Part shown: positions 27,121 to 37,983 of the stretch, in pieces | Position numbering within the stretch: the first letter of the stretch is position 1 | Layout of the letters: the number at the start of each line of letters is the position of its first letter | Source: Nocardia sp. NRRL S-836 | GTDB lineage: Bacteria; Actinomycetota; Actinomycetes; Mycobacteriales; Pseudonocardiaceae | Direction of reading: 5' to 3' | Assembly: GCF_001279525.1 (NCBI RefSeq) | Contig: NZ_LGDY01000002.1 | Location: 18,084 to 82,083, forward strand | Length of the DNA stretch: 64,000 nucleotides | Translations under genes and position numbers: made by a program | The notes under the pieces: generated by a model | Database searches by the model: none | Told to the model about the DNA's origin: nothing | Seen by the model: the letters and a program-made list of their open reading frames with translations, nothing else

Positions 27121-28659
27121 ATGCGCGGGGCGATCGGTTCCACCGTTCTCGGCACGAAGCTCTACCTCGACGACCACGACCCGCGCAGCGCGGTGGTGGC
27201 CTTCCGCAAGGCCGAACGCGGCGCGCCCGCCGAGCTCAGGCCCGCCGTGCAGCTGCTGCTCGCGTTGCTGGACCTGCGGCACGGCCGCGGCCGGGTGGCG
27301 GCCAGGATGCTGCCGCGCGCACGGCGCTCGGCCGACCCGGTGGTGGCGGACCGGGCCCGGACCGTGCTGACCGAGTGGCGGTTGTTCCCCGAGCAGGTGT
27401 GCGACCCGTTCACACCGGTCGAGCGCCGCGACCTCGACCACGCCCTGCTGATCGCCGAGCACCTGGCCGCCACGCGGGCGCGGCGCCCGGCACGCACGCG
27501 CGGGACGTGGACCGGTCCGGCGGTTCCGCGGGTCGTGGTGCAGGGCGCCGGGTTCGTGGTGGCGGCGGGTCTCGCGCTCGCCGGGACGCTGCTGATCGGC
27601 TGGGACGGCGGGACCGGGACCTGGCACCGGCTGGCCGGCATGTGGCCGGTGGTGCTGGTGGCCGTGCTGTTCGCCGTGGGCAGCTGGCGGTTCTCCGCGC
27701 ACGCGGCCAAGACCGCCGGACGCCTGCACCTCGACCGAGTCGTGCCGGAGCCTGCGGAGAACGAGCTGTTCGTGCTGTACCTGCGGTCGTTCAACGCCGA
27801 CGCCGAACGCGGTGGCGACGCACGGGTGGTCACCGTGCCGTTCTCCGAGAGCTTCGGCAACCAGGTGCTCTTCACCTTCTTCTCGGCCCATCGCGCCGAG
27901 GAGAACCTCGTCGCGGCGGTGCGCCCGCTCGGCCGGGTGCTCGCCATCGACCTGCCGGGCCGCGCCGGGCCGCCCGCGGGTTCCGAACGGCTCCAGGTCC
28001 CGACGGACAACTGGCAGGACCCGGTGCGTGCGCTGATGACCCGCGCACGGCTCGTCGTGATCGCGCTGGACCCGACACCCGGCACGCTGTGGGAGTTCGT
28101 CGAGGCCAGGAAGGTCGTCGCACCACAACGGCTGCTCCTCGTCGCCGGGGACGAGCGGAGCTACCGGGCGTTCCGCGAGCTGGCCGCGGCCGAGCTCGGC
28201 GAGCAGGTGCTGCCGGAGTACCGCGCGCCGGACCTGCCGGTGGGCCTGCCGTTCTTCAGCGGCCTGGTCACGTACTCCCCGGCCTGGGAGCCCACGTTCA
28301 CCCCGCTCGACCAGGTGCGGCCGCCCGACCTGCCCGCCAGCCGGATGACCAGGCACGTGGAGCCGGTGCTGCTGCGGCTGGTGGAGCACGAGAACGCCGA
28401 AGACCCCGGCGGCAAGGTCGTGGTCGTGCCCCGGCCGCCGTACCGGACGCACACGACCGGTGCGCTGGCGCTCGCGGCGCTGGGCATGGCCGCTGCCGTC
28501 ACGTTCCTGGTGCTCACCAGGAACATCTGGGCCTGGGACCTCGCCGACTGGCTGGTGCCGACCATGATCGTGCTGGTGTCGACGGCGCAGCTGCTGGTGC
28601 AACGGCGGCGGCGCGGCGACCTCGTCCCCGCGCCGCCGCCGATCCAGCTGAAGGCCTAG
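27121..28659 (+). CDS. Membrane protein with TIR-like/Rossmann signalling segment
   Basis: 512 aa. The N-terminal ~130 residues are helical and repeat-like ('DDHDPRSAVVAFRKAERGAP'). Two transmembrane helices follow (about 138-161 and 174-195). A cytoplasmic alpha/beta domain spans about 215-400, then two more helices (447-468, 475-493) and a short basic tail. The soluble domain reads 'FVLYLRSFNAD', 'NLVAAVRPLGRVLAIDLPG', 'RARLVVIALDPTPGTLWEF' and 'RLLLVAGDE', with strand-helix alternation and an acidic residue (WEF-VEA) placed like TIR-superfamily proteins. 'YLRSF..D' membrane proteins are widespread in actinobacteria with no assigned role. TIR-like activity is inference. Confidence 0.7.
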   Translation: MRGAIGSTVLGTKLYLDDHDPRSAVVAFRKAERGAPAELRPAVQLLLALLDLRHGRGRVAARMLPRARRSADPVVADRARTVLTEWRLFPEQVCDPFTPVERRDLDHALLIAEHLAATRARRPARTRGTWTGPAVPRVVVQGAGFVVAAGLALAGTLLIGWDGGTGTWHRLAGMWPVVLVAVLFAVGSWRFSAHAAKTAGRLHLDRVVPEPAENELFVLYLRSFNADAERGGDARVVTVPFSESFGNQVLFTFFSAHRAEENLVAAVRPLGRVLAIDLPGRAGPPAGSERLQVPTDNWQDPVRALMTRARLVVIALDPTPGTLWEFVEARKVVAPQRLLLVAGDERSYRAFRELAAAELGEQVLPEYRAPDLPVGLPFFSGLVTYSPAWEPTFTPLDQVRPPDLPASRMTRHVEPVLLRLVEHENAEDPGGKVVVVPRPPYRTHTTGALALAALGMAAAVTFLVLTRNIWAWDLADWLVPTMIVLVSTAQLLVQRRRRGDLVPAPPPIQLKA

Positions 28660-28666
28660 GCCGTCC

Positions 28667-29632
28667 TCACGCGTGCACCTCGGGCGGCGTGGGCTTCGGT
28701 TCCTCGGTGGTGATCACGCGCGCACCGGGCACCGGGCCCTGGGCGACGCGCACGGTCCGGCAGACGCCCGCGCCCGCGAGCTCGGCGGCGACGCGCACGG
28801 CCGTGTCGTTGTCCTCGCACAGGAACGCCGTGGTGGGGCCGGAACCGGACACGATGCCGGCCAGCGCGCCCGCGTCGACGCCCGCGCGCAGCGTGCGGCG
28901 CAGGTTCGGGCGCAGGGACACGGCGGCGGCCTGGAGGTCGTTGCCCAGCAGCAGTGCGAGCTGGCGCGGGTCGCCGGAGGACAGTCCCTCCAGCACCGCC
29001 TCGACCTGGCCCACGCGGGGCGGGTCGCCGTCGGCGCGCAGGCGGTCCAGCTCGTCGAACACGTCCGGGGTGGACAGTCCGCGCCGGTCGAACGCCAGCA
29101 CCCAGTGGAACTGGTGGCGGGCCAGCACCGGCACGATCCGCTCGCCGCGGCCGGTACCGAGCGCGGTGCCGCCGTAGAGGCAGAACGGGACGTCCGCGCC
29201 GAGCTTGCCGGCCAGTCCGGCCAGCTCGTCGCGGCTGATCTCCAGCCGCCACAGCGAAGCGAGGCCCACCAGGGTGGCGGCGGCGTCCGCGCTGCCGCCG
29301 GCCATGCCGCCGGCGACCGGGATGGCCTTGCGGATCACGACGCGGACCTTGGGGTCGTCCGGGTCCTTGCCCACGTGCGCGGCCAGCAGGCGCACGGCCC
29401 GCCAGGCGAGGTTGGAGGCTCCGGTGGGCACCTGGTCGGCGCCCTCGCCGTGGACCTCGACGCCGGGCTCGTCGGCGACCGCCACGGTGACCTCGTCGGC
29501 CAGTGACAGCGCCTGGAAGATGGTCACCAGGTCGTGGTAGCCGTCCGGTCGCACGTCGCCTACGGCCAGGTGCAGGTTGACCTTGGCCGGGACGCGGACC
29601 GTGACCGGGGGAGGAACGACTGCGAGCACCAC
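28667..29632 (-). CDS. ispE: 4-diphosphocytidyl-2-C-methyl-D-erythritol kinase
   Basis: 321 aa GHMP kinase: N-terminal '[24 protein letters not shown]' (substrate-binding Lys/Asn/His), the glycine-rich ATP loop '[15 protein letters not shown]', and C-terminal '[15 protein letters not shown]'. It phosphorylates CDP-ME in the MEP isoprenoid pathway. In many actinobacteria ispE follows ksgA directly; here metNIQ sits between them. Its end is 7 bp from the end of the convergent 512-aa membrane protein gene. Confidence 0.96.
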   Translation of the reverse strand: MVLAVVPPPVTVRVPAKVNLHLAVGDVRPDGYHDLVTIFQALSLADEVTVAVADEPGVEVHGEGADQVPTGASNLAWRAVRLLAAHVGKDPDDPKVRVVIRKAIPVAGGMAGGSADAAATLVGLASLWRLEISRDELAGLAGKLGADVPFCLYGGTALGTGRGERIVPVLARHQFHWVLAFDRRGLSTPDVFDELDRLRADGDPPRVGQVEAVLEGLSSGDPRQLALLLGNDLQAAAVSLRPNLRRTLRAGVDAGALAGIVSGSGPTTAFLCEDNDTAVRVAAELAGAGVCRTVRVAQGPVPGARVITTEEPKPTPPEVHA

Positions 29633-29686
29633 GTCAGCCTACGGGCGATCGGCGCGGGCGGGCTGCTCCCCCGGTCACGGCGGATC

Positions 29687-30478
29687 TCACACCGGGATGA
29701 CGGAACCGTTGAAGGTCTGCTTGATGTAGTCCTTGACCTGCTGCGACGCCAGCAGCTCCGCCAGGTCGCGGATGCGCTTGTCGCCCTTGAGCTCGGTGCG
29801 GGTGACCAGGCCGTTGGCGTTGGGGTTGCCCTCGGCCTTCTCCAGCACCAGCGCGTCGGTGGCCGGCTTGAGGCCCGCGTCGATGGCGTAGTTGCCGTTG
29901 ATCACCGAGGCGTCGGTGTCCTCCAGCGAACGCGGCAGCTGGGCCGCCTCCAGGGGCACGAACTGCAGGTTCTTCGGGTTCTCCGTGACGTCGCGGACGG
30001 TCGGCTGGTCCACGGCCTTGAGCTTCACCAGGCCGTTGGCCTCCAGCAGCTTCAGGCCGCGCGCCTCGTTCGTGGCGTCGTTGGCGACCGCGATCTTGGC
30101 GTTCTGCGGCAGCTCCTCGACCTTCTTCGCCTTCTTCGAGTACAGGCCCAGCGGCTCGACGTGCACGCCGGCGACCCACTCGACCTTCGCGCCGCTCTCC
30201 TTCGTGAACGTCGCCAGGTACGGGACGGTCTGGAAGTAGTTGGCGTCGAGCGAGCCGTCGACCAGCGCCGTGTTGGGCTGCACGTAGTCGGTGAACTCCA
30301 CGACCTCGATCTTCAGGCCCTTCGACGCCGCCAGGTTGTCGGCGACGTACTTGAGGATCTGGGCGTGCGGGACCGGCGAGACACCGACCTTGAGCGTGTC
30401 CGAAGCGGACGAACCGCCGGCCGAGCAAGCGGACAAAGCAGTCAAAGCGACCGCGATCAGGGCAGCCTTAATACGCAT
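29687..30478 (-). CDS. metQ: MetQ methionine-binding lipoprotein
   Basis: 263 aa from ATG 30478, chosen for the lipoprotein signal 'MRIKAALIAVALTALSAC' with Cys 18 as lipidation site. Solute-binding NlpA/MetQ blocks: 'LKVGVSPVPHAQILKYV', 'EVVEFTDYVQPNTALVDGSLDANYFQ', 'VHVEPLGLYSKK' and 'AIDAGLKPATDAL'. It captures methionine outside the membrane for MetNI. It is third in the metNIQ operon, 32 bp after metI. Confidence 0.95.
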   Translation of the reverse strand: MRIKAALIAVALTALSACSAGGSSASDTLKVGVSPVPHAQILKYVADNLAASKGLKIEVVEFTDYVQPNTALVDGSLDANYFQTVPYLATFTKESGAKVEWVAGVHVEPLGLYSKKAKKVEELPQNAKIAVANDATNEARGLKLLEANGLVKLKAVDQPTVRDVTENPKNLQFVPLEAAQLPRSLEDTDASVINGNYAIDAGLKPATDALVLEKAEGNPNANGLVTRTELKGDKRIRDLAELLASQQVKDYIKQTFNGSVIPV

Positions 30479-30510
30479 GACGTTCCTTTTGAGAAAAAGC
30501 GGCGGGAAAA

Positions 30511-31194
30511 CTAGACGGTCGCGTGCCGGCGCCGGTCGGACGCGCGGGAGGCACGGGTGAAGCCGAACTGGATCACGGTCGTGAGCACGGCGAGCCACGC
30601 CACGGTGCTCCACAGGATCCGGTCGTTGAAGCGCTGGTAGCCCTCGCGGATGGCGAGGTCGCCGAGACCACCGCCGCCGATGACACCCGCCATGGCCGAG
30701 TAGCCGATGAGGGCGATGACGGTGACGCCGATGGCGTTGATCAGCGCGGGCAGCGACTCGCGGATCAGGACCGAACGCACGATCCGCAGCGTCGAGGCGC
30801 CGGTGGTGACCGCGGCCTCGACCACGGTCACGTGCACCTCGGACAGGATGTTCTGCACCAGCCGCCCCACGAACGGGATCGCTCCCACCGCCAGCGGCAC
30901 GATGACGGCCGTGCTGCCGATGGAACCGCCGACGATCAGGCGGGTCACCGAGGTGAGGGCGACGAGCAGCACGATGAACGGCATCGAGCGGCCCAGGTCC
31001 GTGACGAAGCTGAGGATGCGGTGCACGGTGGGGTTCGGCCGCAGCCCGCCCTTGGCGGTGAGCTGCAGCCAGACTCCGACCGGAATTCCGAAAGCGGTGG
31101 CGATGACGGTGGAGACGCCGACCATGTACAGCGTCTCCCCGGTGGCCTCGACGAGGTAGCTCACCACGTCGGACCAGGGTGTTGCAGACCTCAC
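30511..31194 (-). CDS. metI: MetI methionine ABC transporter permease
   Basis: 227 aa, about five transmembrane helices ('GETLYMVGVSTVIATAFGIPV', 'SMPFIVLLVALTSVTRLIVG', 'VIALIGYSAMAGVIGGGGLG', 'LWSTVAWLAVLTTVIQFGF'). The EAA loop contacting the ATPase is 'VEAAVTTGASTLRIVRSVLI'. The start ATG overlaps the metN stop by 4 bp. It forms the membrane channel of the MetNI(Q) importer. Confidence 0.95.
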   Translation of the reverse strand: MRSATPWSDVVSYLVEATGETLYMVGVSTVIATAFGIPVGVWLQLTAKGGLRPNPTVHRILSFVTDLGRSMPFIVLLVALTSVTRLIVGGSIGSTAVIVPLAVGAIPFVGRLVQNILSEVHVTVVEAAVTTGASTLRIVRSVLIRESLPALINAIGVTVIALIGYSAMAGVIGGGGLGDLAIREGYQRFNDRILWSTVAWLAVLTTVIQFGFTRASRASDRRRHATV

Positions 31195-32189
31195 GCAGCT
31201 ACTCCCTGTGGCCCCTTCAGGGACCTCTGAACCGCGCCGCCGGCCTCACTGATCCACTCGAGCGCCGAGTCGGACCGCTCGCCGTTCAGGCCGACCCGGA
31301 ACCGCGCGACCGGCGTCTCGCCGAGGCGGGTCAGCCCGCCGCCGACGATGTTCAGCTCGACGCCGAACCGGTTCGCGACCTCGGGCAGCAGCGCGCCGAC
31401 CGCGGCGAACCCGACGAGCACGACGTCGGCGACCCGGTCGTACGCGCTCTCGTTGATCGGGTTCAGGTCGACCGCGGGCAGCAGCGCGGAGCTGGTGCGG
31501 CTGGCGACGTTGTTGACGAGGTCGAGCACCTTGCCGTGCTCGACGACCCGGCCCTGCTCCAGCACCGCGACGTCGTCGCAGATCTTGCGGACCACGCCCA
31601 TGTCGTGCGTGACGACGAGAACGGTCACGCCGAGCTCTGCGCGCGCACGGTCGAGCACCGTCAGCACGGACCCGGTGGTCTCCGGGTCGAGCGCGCTGGT
31701 GGGCTCGTCGGCGAGCAGGACGGACGGGTTGGCGGCGAGCGCGCGGGCCACGGCGATGCGCTGGCGCTGCCCGCCGGACAGCTGGTCGGGGTAGGCACCG
31801 GCCTTGTCGGTCAGCCCGACGAGGTCGAGCAGCTCACCCACCCGGCTGCGGCGCTGCGGACCGGGAACGCCCGCGCTCTCCAGCGGCAGGGCGATGTTTC
31901 CGGCCGCCGTGCGCTGACGCAGGAGCGAATCCCCTTGCGGCACAACGCCGATCTGCCGGCGAGCGGCACGCAGCGCGGAGCCGTCGAGCGAGGTGATGTC
32001 CGTGCCGTCGACGCGGATCGCACCCGAGTCGGGGCGCTCCAGCAGCGCGACGCAGCGGGCCAGCGTCGACTTGCCGGCCCCGCTCGGGCCGACGACGCCG
32101 AGCACGGTGCCGGCCTGGACGTCGAGGGTGACGCCGTTCAGCGCGTTGACACCCTGGAAGGACTTGGTGAGGTTTTCGACAGTGATCAC
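31191..32189 (-). CDS. metN: MetN methionine ABC transporter ATPase
   Basis: 332 aa from GTG 32189 (SD GGAG five bases upstream; the protein then starts VITVENLTKSFQGVNALNGV as family members do). Walker A 'GPSGAGKST', Q-loop region 'IGVVPQGDSLL', signature 'LSGGQRQRIAVARAL', Walker B 'VLLADEPTSALD'. The C-terminal ~90 residues form the NIL/ACT-type methionine-sensing domain ('VADVVLVGFAAVGALLPEVANRFG') that mediates trans-inhibition. It is first in metNIQ, 125 bp behind a leader peptide and a SAM-riboswitch-like structure. Confidence 0.95.
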   Translation of the reverse strand: MITVENLTKSFQGVNALNGVTLDVQAGTVLGVVGPSGAGKSTLARCVALLERPDSGAIRVDGTDITSLDGSALRAARRQIGVVPQGDSLLRQRTAAGNIALPLESAGVPGPQRRSRVGELLDLVGLTDKAGAYPDQLSGGQRQRIAVARALAANPSVLLADEPTSALDPETTGSVLTVLDRARAELGVTVLVVTHDMGVVRKICDDVAVLEQGRVVEHGKVLDLVNNVASRTSSALLPAVDLNPINESAYDRVADVVLVGFAAVGALLPEVANRFGVELNIVGGGLTRLGETPVARFRVGLNGERSDSALEWISEAGGAVQRSLKGPQGVAA

Positions 32190-32314
32190 TTCTGCTCCAC
32201 GGCTGCGCTCGACGGCACACCCACCCGTCTGACTGGGGTGCGCGGTCGAAGTTCTGCTCAGGGTGTGCGCCACTCGATGGCTGAGTGCGCGTCAAAGGAC
32301 TTTGAGAAGGCGCC

Positions 32315-32401
32315 TTAGACGAGGTGGCGACGACATGCAGAAGCGGTGCGACGGCACTGGTCGACTACTCGACGGCGCGTCAGCATTCGCGAGGTACCCA
32401 T
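32315..32401 (-). CDS. Leader peptide of metNIQ (28 aa)
   Basis: ATG at 32401 with SD GGAGG (32407-32411) five bases upstream; reads MGTSRMLTRRRVVDQC, then RRTASACRRHLV, stop TAA. The pattern 'LTRRR.VD...R..SA.CR' matches the short Arg/Cys leader peptides found upstream of sulfur-assimilation genes in actinomycetes, where translation of the leader senses cysteine supply. Here the SD overlaps the closing helix of the upstream riboswitch-like fold. Translation is inferred from SD, codon pattern and position; it has not been shown. Confidence 0.65.
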   Translation of the reverse strand: MGTSRMLTRRRVVDQCRRTASACRRHLV

Positions 32402-32406
32402 GTGAT

Positions 32407-32497
32407 CCTCCATCGGTCCTGGCGTTAGCACCTGCCCGCATCCAGCGGGTGGTTGCTGCGACGTCGTAGAGCCAGGTCTCTCAGTCGCTCCGGATGG
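32407..32497 (-). promoter_or_regulatory. SAM riboswitch-like leader (SAM-I/SAM-IV clan) of metNIQ
   Basis: On the minus strand: P1 CCATC (32493-32497) pairs with GATGG (32410-32414); P2 GAGC...GGCTC encloses GACTGAGAGACCT; then the clan signature GCAGCAACC, a CCCGC/GCGGG hairpin and AGGTGCTAACGCC. The 'GCAACC ... GGTGCTAA' pair is the conserved SAM-binding core. The 3' strand of P1 overlaps the GGAGG that serves the leader peptide, so ligand binding would hide that ribosome-binding site. Gene context (methionine importer) fits. SAM-I versus SAM-IV cannot be settled by eye. Confidence 0.82.
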
Positions 32498-32588
32498 CAA
32501 TGAGCAGTCAACCGGACGGACGTTCGGTTGCGCAAGCCAGATTCGGATTCGTTCGACAGATCACACTGTTGGCCGAAGGATCGCCGGA

Positions 32589-33416
32589 TCAGACCTCGGC
32601 GATCCGGACAAAGTCGATCACGCTCAGCTGCTCGCCCCTGACCTGCGGGTCGATGCCCGCCTTCTGGAGCAGTTCGTCGACGTCGGCGGTGTAGCTCTTG
32701 AGTGCCGCACGGAGGGTCTTGCGGCGCTGCGCGAAGGCTGAGTCGACGATCGCGAAGAGCTTCTTCTTGTCCACTGTGGACAGCGGCTTTTCGTGACGCC
32801 GGAAGGCGACCAGGCCGGAGTCGACGTTCGGGGCGGGCCAGAACACGTTCCTGCCGACGGCGCCGGCCTTGCGGGCCTCGGCGTACCAGGCGAGCTTCAC
32901 GCTGGGCACCCCGTAGATCTTGCTGCCGGGCTTGGCCGCCATCCGGTCCGCCACCTCCGCCTGGACCATCACGAGGCCCTTGGCGAGGCTCGGCAGCTCG
33001 TGCAGGAGGTGCAGCACCACGGGGACCGCGACGTTGTACGGCAGGTTCGCCACGATCGCGGTGGGTTGCACCGGCAGGTCCTCCCGGGTGACCTTCATGG
33101 CGTCCTTCAGGACGACGTGGAGCTTGCCCGCGTTCTCCGGGTCCATCTCGCGCACGGTCTGCGGCAGCCGCTCGGCGAGCGGCGGGTCGATCTCGACCGC
33201 GACGACCTGCGCGGCGGCGGGCAGCAGGGCGAGGGTGAGGGACCCCAGGCCGGGGCCGACCTCCAGGACGACGTCCGTCTCATCCAGCCCGGCGGCGGCG
33301 ACGATCTTGCGGACCGTGTTGGGGTCGTGCACGAAGTTCTGGCCGAGCTTCTTGGTCGGGCGGATGCCCAGCTCTTCGGCTAGACGACGGACTTCGGCGG
33401 GTCCCAGCAGGCTCAC
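32589..33416 (-). CDS. ksgA: 16S rRNA dimethyladenosine transferase KsgA/RsmA
   Basis: 275 aa from GTG 33416 ([18 protein letters not shown]; upstream in-frame codons are not conserved-looking). Blocks: '[20 protein letters not shown]', SAM motif I '[17 protein letters not shown]', '[13 protein letters not shown]' and catalytic '[13 protein letters not shown]' (NLPY). It dimethylates two adjacent adenosines near the 3' end of 16S rRNA. It follows rpfB by 189 bp containing a terminator-like hairpin. Confidence 0.96.
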   Translation of the reverse strand: MSLLGPAEVRRLAEELGIRPTKKLGQNFVHDPNTVRKIVAAAGLDETDVVLEVGPGLGSLTLALLPAAAQVVAVEIDPPLAERLPQTVREMDPENAGKLHVVLKDAMKVTREDLPVQPTAIVANLPYNVAVPVVLHLLHELPSLAKGLVMVQAEVADRMAAKPGSKIYGVPSVKLAWYAEARKAGAVGRNVFWPAPNVDSGLVAFRRHEKPLSTVDKKKLFAIVDSAFAQRRKTLRAALKSYTADVDELLQKAGIDPQVRGEQLSVIDFVRIAEV

Positions 33417-33554
33417 CGCTGCATTCTCGCAGGCCCCCACGCCTGCCCACCGCCCGACGCCCCGCACCGGGCCGTACGCGGGGACCCCGCGTACGCCGAG
33501 AGCGTGCGGAAGGTCTCCGCGTGCGATCGGAGGCAGTGGAGCGGTGGGACGGCG

Positions 33555-33586
33555 AAGGCCGCCCGTGGCGAACCACGGACGGCCTT
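33555..33586 (-). terminator. Terminator-like hairpin after rpfB
   Basis: AAGGCCG-C-CCGTGG (33555-33568), loop CGAA, CCACGG-A-CGGCCTT (33573-33586): 13 paired bases with one C-A mismatch and a tetraloop. It lies 20 bp beyond the rpfB stop on the minus strand. Confidence 0.7.
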
Positions 33587-33605
33587 CGGCGAGTGCGGTG
33601 CGGGG

Positions 33606-35207
<1,602 letters not shown>

Positions 35208-35308
35208 TCACGGGACAGTAACGGGGTCACCGACGTTGCGCAAACACCCCCGCCGATGTTGTGACCTCAGTCACCCCATGGGGGTAGGAACCCTGTGCTC
35301 CGTTCGTC

Positions 35309-36142
35309 CTAAGTCGCATCTCGGTGGTCGAGTCCGAACACCCGCTGAGCGGTACGGGTGACCGCGGCGCAGAGTTCAGAAAGATCTTCGCCACGCAGAG
35401 CAGCCAGCGACCGAACTGTGTAATTCACACAATGTGGTTCATTCGGCCGGCCGCGGAACGGGTGCGGCGTCAGGAAAGGCGCGTCCGTCTCGACCAGCAG
35501 CTGGTCGGGCGGCACCAGCCGGGCCGCCTCCTGCAGAGCCCGCGCGTTCTTGAACGTCACCGGGCCCGCGAACGACAGCACGTACCCCTGCTCGACGCAC
35601 CGGCGGGCGAAGTCCGCGTCACCGGAGAAGCAGTGGAAGACCACAGTGGACGGTGCGCCCTCGTCGTCGAGCACCTTGAGGACGTCCTCGTGCGCGTCCC
35701 GGTCGTGGATCATCAACGGCTTCCCGACGCGCTTGGAAAGGTCGATGTGCCAACGGAAAGCCTCGTGCTGGGCGGCCGGCGGCGAGTAGTCCCAGTAGTA
35801 GTCGAGACCGGTCTCGCCGATCGCGACCACGCGGTCGAACGCGGCCAGCCGCTCCAGCTCCGCCTTCTCCGCGTCGCCGAACGTGGCGGTGCGCGTCGGG
35901 TGCACGGCCACCGCCGCGTAGACGCGGGAGTCCCAGGTGGACGCTTCCGCGGCCCACCGCGCGGACTTCAGGTCGTCCGCCACCGTCACCACGTGCGAGA
36001 CCCCGGCGGCGTTCGCCCGGTCGAGCAGGACGGCCACGTCGGCGGCGTCGGCAGCACCACACGCGTCGAGGTGCGTGTGAGCGTCGATCACCGGTGCCGG
36101 AAGGGTTTCCGGCACCGGCGGTCGTTCCCGTTCGTCGCTCAC
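35309..36142 (-). CDS. tatD: TatD-family metal-dependent DNase/hydrolase
   Basis: 277 aa from GTG 36142, whose GTGA overlaps the metG stop by 4 bp. Metal ligands of the amidohydrolase barrel: '[13 protein letters not shown]', '[14 protein letters not shown]' (Glu), '[12 protein letters not shown]' (His), 'FHCFSGD' (His) and '[17 protein letters not shown]' (Asp). TatD enzymes act as 3'-5' exonucleases on damaged DNA. It is part of the conserved metG-tatD-rpfB-ksgA series; the 290 bp to rpfB contain no gene, and no known riboswitch was recognised there. Confidence 0.95.
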   Translation of the reverse strand: MSDERERPPVPETLPAPVIDAHTHLDACGAADAADVAVLLDRANAAGVSHVVTVADDLKSARWAAEASTWDSRVYAAVAVHPTRTATFGDAEKAELERLAAFDRVVAIGETGLDYYWDYSPPAAQHEAFRWHIDLSKRVGKPLMIHDRDAHEDVLKVLDDEGAPSTVVFHCFSGDADFARRCVEQGYVLSFAGPVTFKNARALQEAARLVPPDQLLVETDAPFLTPHPFRGRPNEPHCVNYTVRSLAALRGEDLSELCAAVTRTAQRVFGLDHRDAT

Positions 36143-37929
36143 CTGGCGATCGGGGCCCACTCCGGGCCCGTCTCGCCGAGATCGGGGTCGAGCTTCGCGA
36201 ACAACGGCGACGGCTTGCCCAGCGGCCGGCCTGCCTCGATCGGCGTCGACTCCCAGCGCGCCTGCTCACCGGCGTAGTCACCGGTCAGCACCGGGTAGCT
36301 GCGCTCCGGCACGTCGAGGTCGGTGACCTCGGTCAGCTCCGGCTGCGCGGACCACACGCCCGTACCGCCCAGCGCCTCGTACACCTTCTGCGCCGAGTGC
36401 GGCAGGAACGGCGTCATGAGCGTGTTCGCGTCCTGCACGACCTGCAAAGCCGTGTGCAGCACCGAGTCGCGGCGCTCCGGGTCGTCCTTGAGCTTCCACG
36501 GCTCCTGGTCGGACAGGTACTTGTTCGCCGCCGAGATGACGCGCATGGCCTCGCCGGAGGCCTGCTTGAACCGCGAGCGGCGCAGGTGCGCGCCGACCGT
36601 GTCGAACGCCGCACGCGACTGCCGCAGCAGCTCGTGGTCGGCGTCGGTCAGCGCGGTCGCCTTCGGGATCGCGCCGACGTTCTTGTGCGCCATGGAGATC
36701 GAGCGGTTGACCAGGTTGCCCCACTCGTTCGCCAGCTCGAAGTTCGTCCTGCGGACGAACTCCTCCCAGGTGAAGTCGGTGTCCTGGTTCTCGGGACCGG
36801 CGACGGAGATGAAGTACCGCAGCGCGTCCGGCCCGAACTCCTTGAGGAAGTCACCGACGTAGATCACGGTGCCGCGCGAGGTCGAGAACTTCGAGCCGCT
36901 CATCGTCAGGTACTCCGACGACACGACCTCGGTCGGCAGGTTCAGCGTGCCGAACCGGCCGGGCTCGCCGCCCTTGTCGCCGGCGCCGTTCTGCCCGAGC
37001 AGCAGCGACGGCCAGATCAGCGAGTGGAAGACGATGTTGTCCTTGCCCATGAAGTAGTAGCCCTGGGCGTCACCGGTCCAGAACTCCTTCCAGGCGTCGT
37101 CGTTCCCGGAGCGCCGGGCCCACTCGACGGAGGCGCTCAGGTAGCCGATCACCGCGTCGAACCACACGTAGAACCGCTTCATCGGCTGGTCGCTCCACCC
37201 GTCGAGCGGGATCGGCACCCCCCAGTCGAGGTCGCGGGTGATGGCGCGCGGCCGCAGGTCCTTGATCAGGTTCTGCGAGAACTTGAGCACGTTCGGGCGC
37301 CACTCGGTCCGCGTGGAGATCCACGAGCCGAGCGACTCGATGAACGACGGCAGGTCGAGGAACAGGTGCTCGGTCTCGACGAACTTCGGCGTCTCCCCGT
37401 TGATCCGCGAGCGCGGGTTCTTCAGGTCGATGGGGTCGAGCTGGTTGCCGCAGTTGTCGCACTGGTCGCCGCGCGCGCCGTCGTACCCGCAGATCGGGCA
37501 GGTGCCCTCGATGAAGCGGTCGGGCAGCGTCCGGCCGGTCGACGGGCTGATCGCGCCCATCTCCGTCTTGGGGATGACGTAGCCGTTCTTCCACAGCGCG
37601 GAGAACAGGTCCTGCACCACCCGGTAGTGGTTGCCGGTGGTGGTGCGGGTGAAGAGGTCGTAGGACAGGCCGAGGCCCTGCAGGTCGGAAGCGATCACAC
37701 GGTTGTACTTGTCGGCGAGCTCACGCGCGGTGAGCCCTTCCTTCTCGGCCTGCACCTGGATGGGCGTGCCGTGCTCGTCCGTGCCGCTGACCATGAGCAC
37801 CCGGTGTCCGGACATTCGCATGTAGCGGGAGAAGACGTCGGACGGGACACCGAAACCGGAGACGTGACCGATGTGCCTGGGGCCGTTGGCATATGGCCAG
37901 GCCACCGCGGTCAGTACGGAGGCACTCAT
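36139..37929 (-). CDS. metG: Methionyl-tRNA synthetase
   Basis: 596 aa from ATG 37929 (an in-frame ATG lies two codons earlier). Class I motifs: '[20 protein letters not shown]' (HIGH) and '[15 protein letters not shown]' near residue 348 (KMSKS equivalent). The zinc knuckle '[18 protein letters not shown]' has four Cys. The C-terminal anticodon-binding domain is present, while the extra tRNA-binding (EMAP) domain of some MetRS is absent, as usual in actinobacteria. First in the leftward series with tatD. Confidence 0.97.
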   Translation of the reverse strand: MSASVLTAVAWPYANGPRHIGHVSGFGVPSDVFSRYMRMSGHRVLMVSGTDEHGTPIQVQAEKEGLTARELADKYNRVIASDLQGLGLSYDLFTRTTTGNHYRVVQDLFSALWKNGYVIPKTEMGAISPSTGRTLPDRFIEGTCPICGYDGARGDQCDNCGNQLDPIDLKNPRSRINGETPKFVETEHLFLDLPSFIESLGSWISTRTEWRPNVLKFSQNLIKDLRPRAITRDLDWGVPIPLDGWSDQPMKRFYVWFDAVIGYLSASVEWARRSGNDDAWKEFWTGDAQGYYFMGKDNIVFHSLIWPSLLLGQNGAGDKGGEPGRFGTLNLPTEVVSSEYLTMSGSKFSTSRGTVIYVGDFLKEFGPDALRYFISVAGPENQDTDFTWEEFVRRTNFELANEWGNLVNRSISMAHKNVGAIPKATALTDADHELLRQSRAAFDTVGAHLRRSRFKQASGEAMRVISAANKYLSDQEPWKLKDDPERRDSVLHTALQVVQDANTLMTPFLPHSAQKVYEALGGTGVWSAQPELTEVTDLDVPERSYPVLTGDYAGEQARWESTPIEAGRPLGKPSPLFAKLDPDLGETGPEWAPIAR

Positions 37930-37983
37930 GCACATAGCCTACGGAGGCGGTGCCAGGCGGTTTTCACCGAGTGGGAGGTCTGT

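Noticed and set aside
27084..29177. 697-codon plus-strand frame over the 512-aa membrane protein and ispE
   Set aside because: Arg/Gly/Ala-rich shadow; the membrane topology and GHMP kinase motifs lie in other frames.
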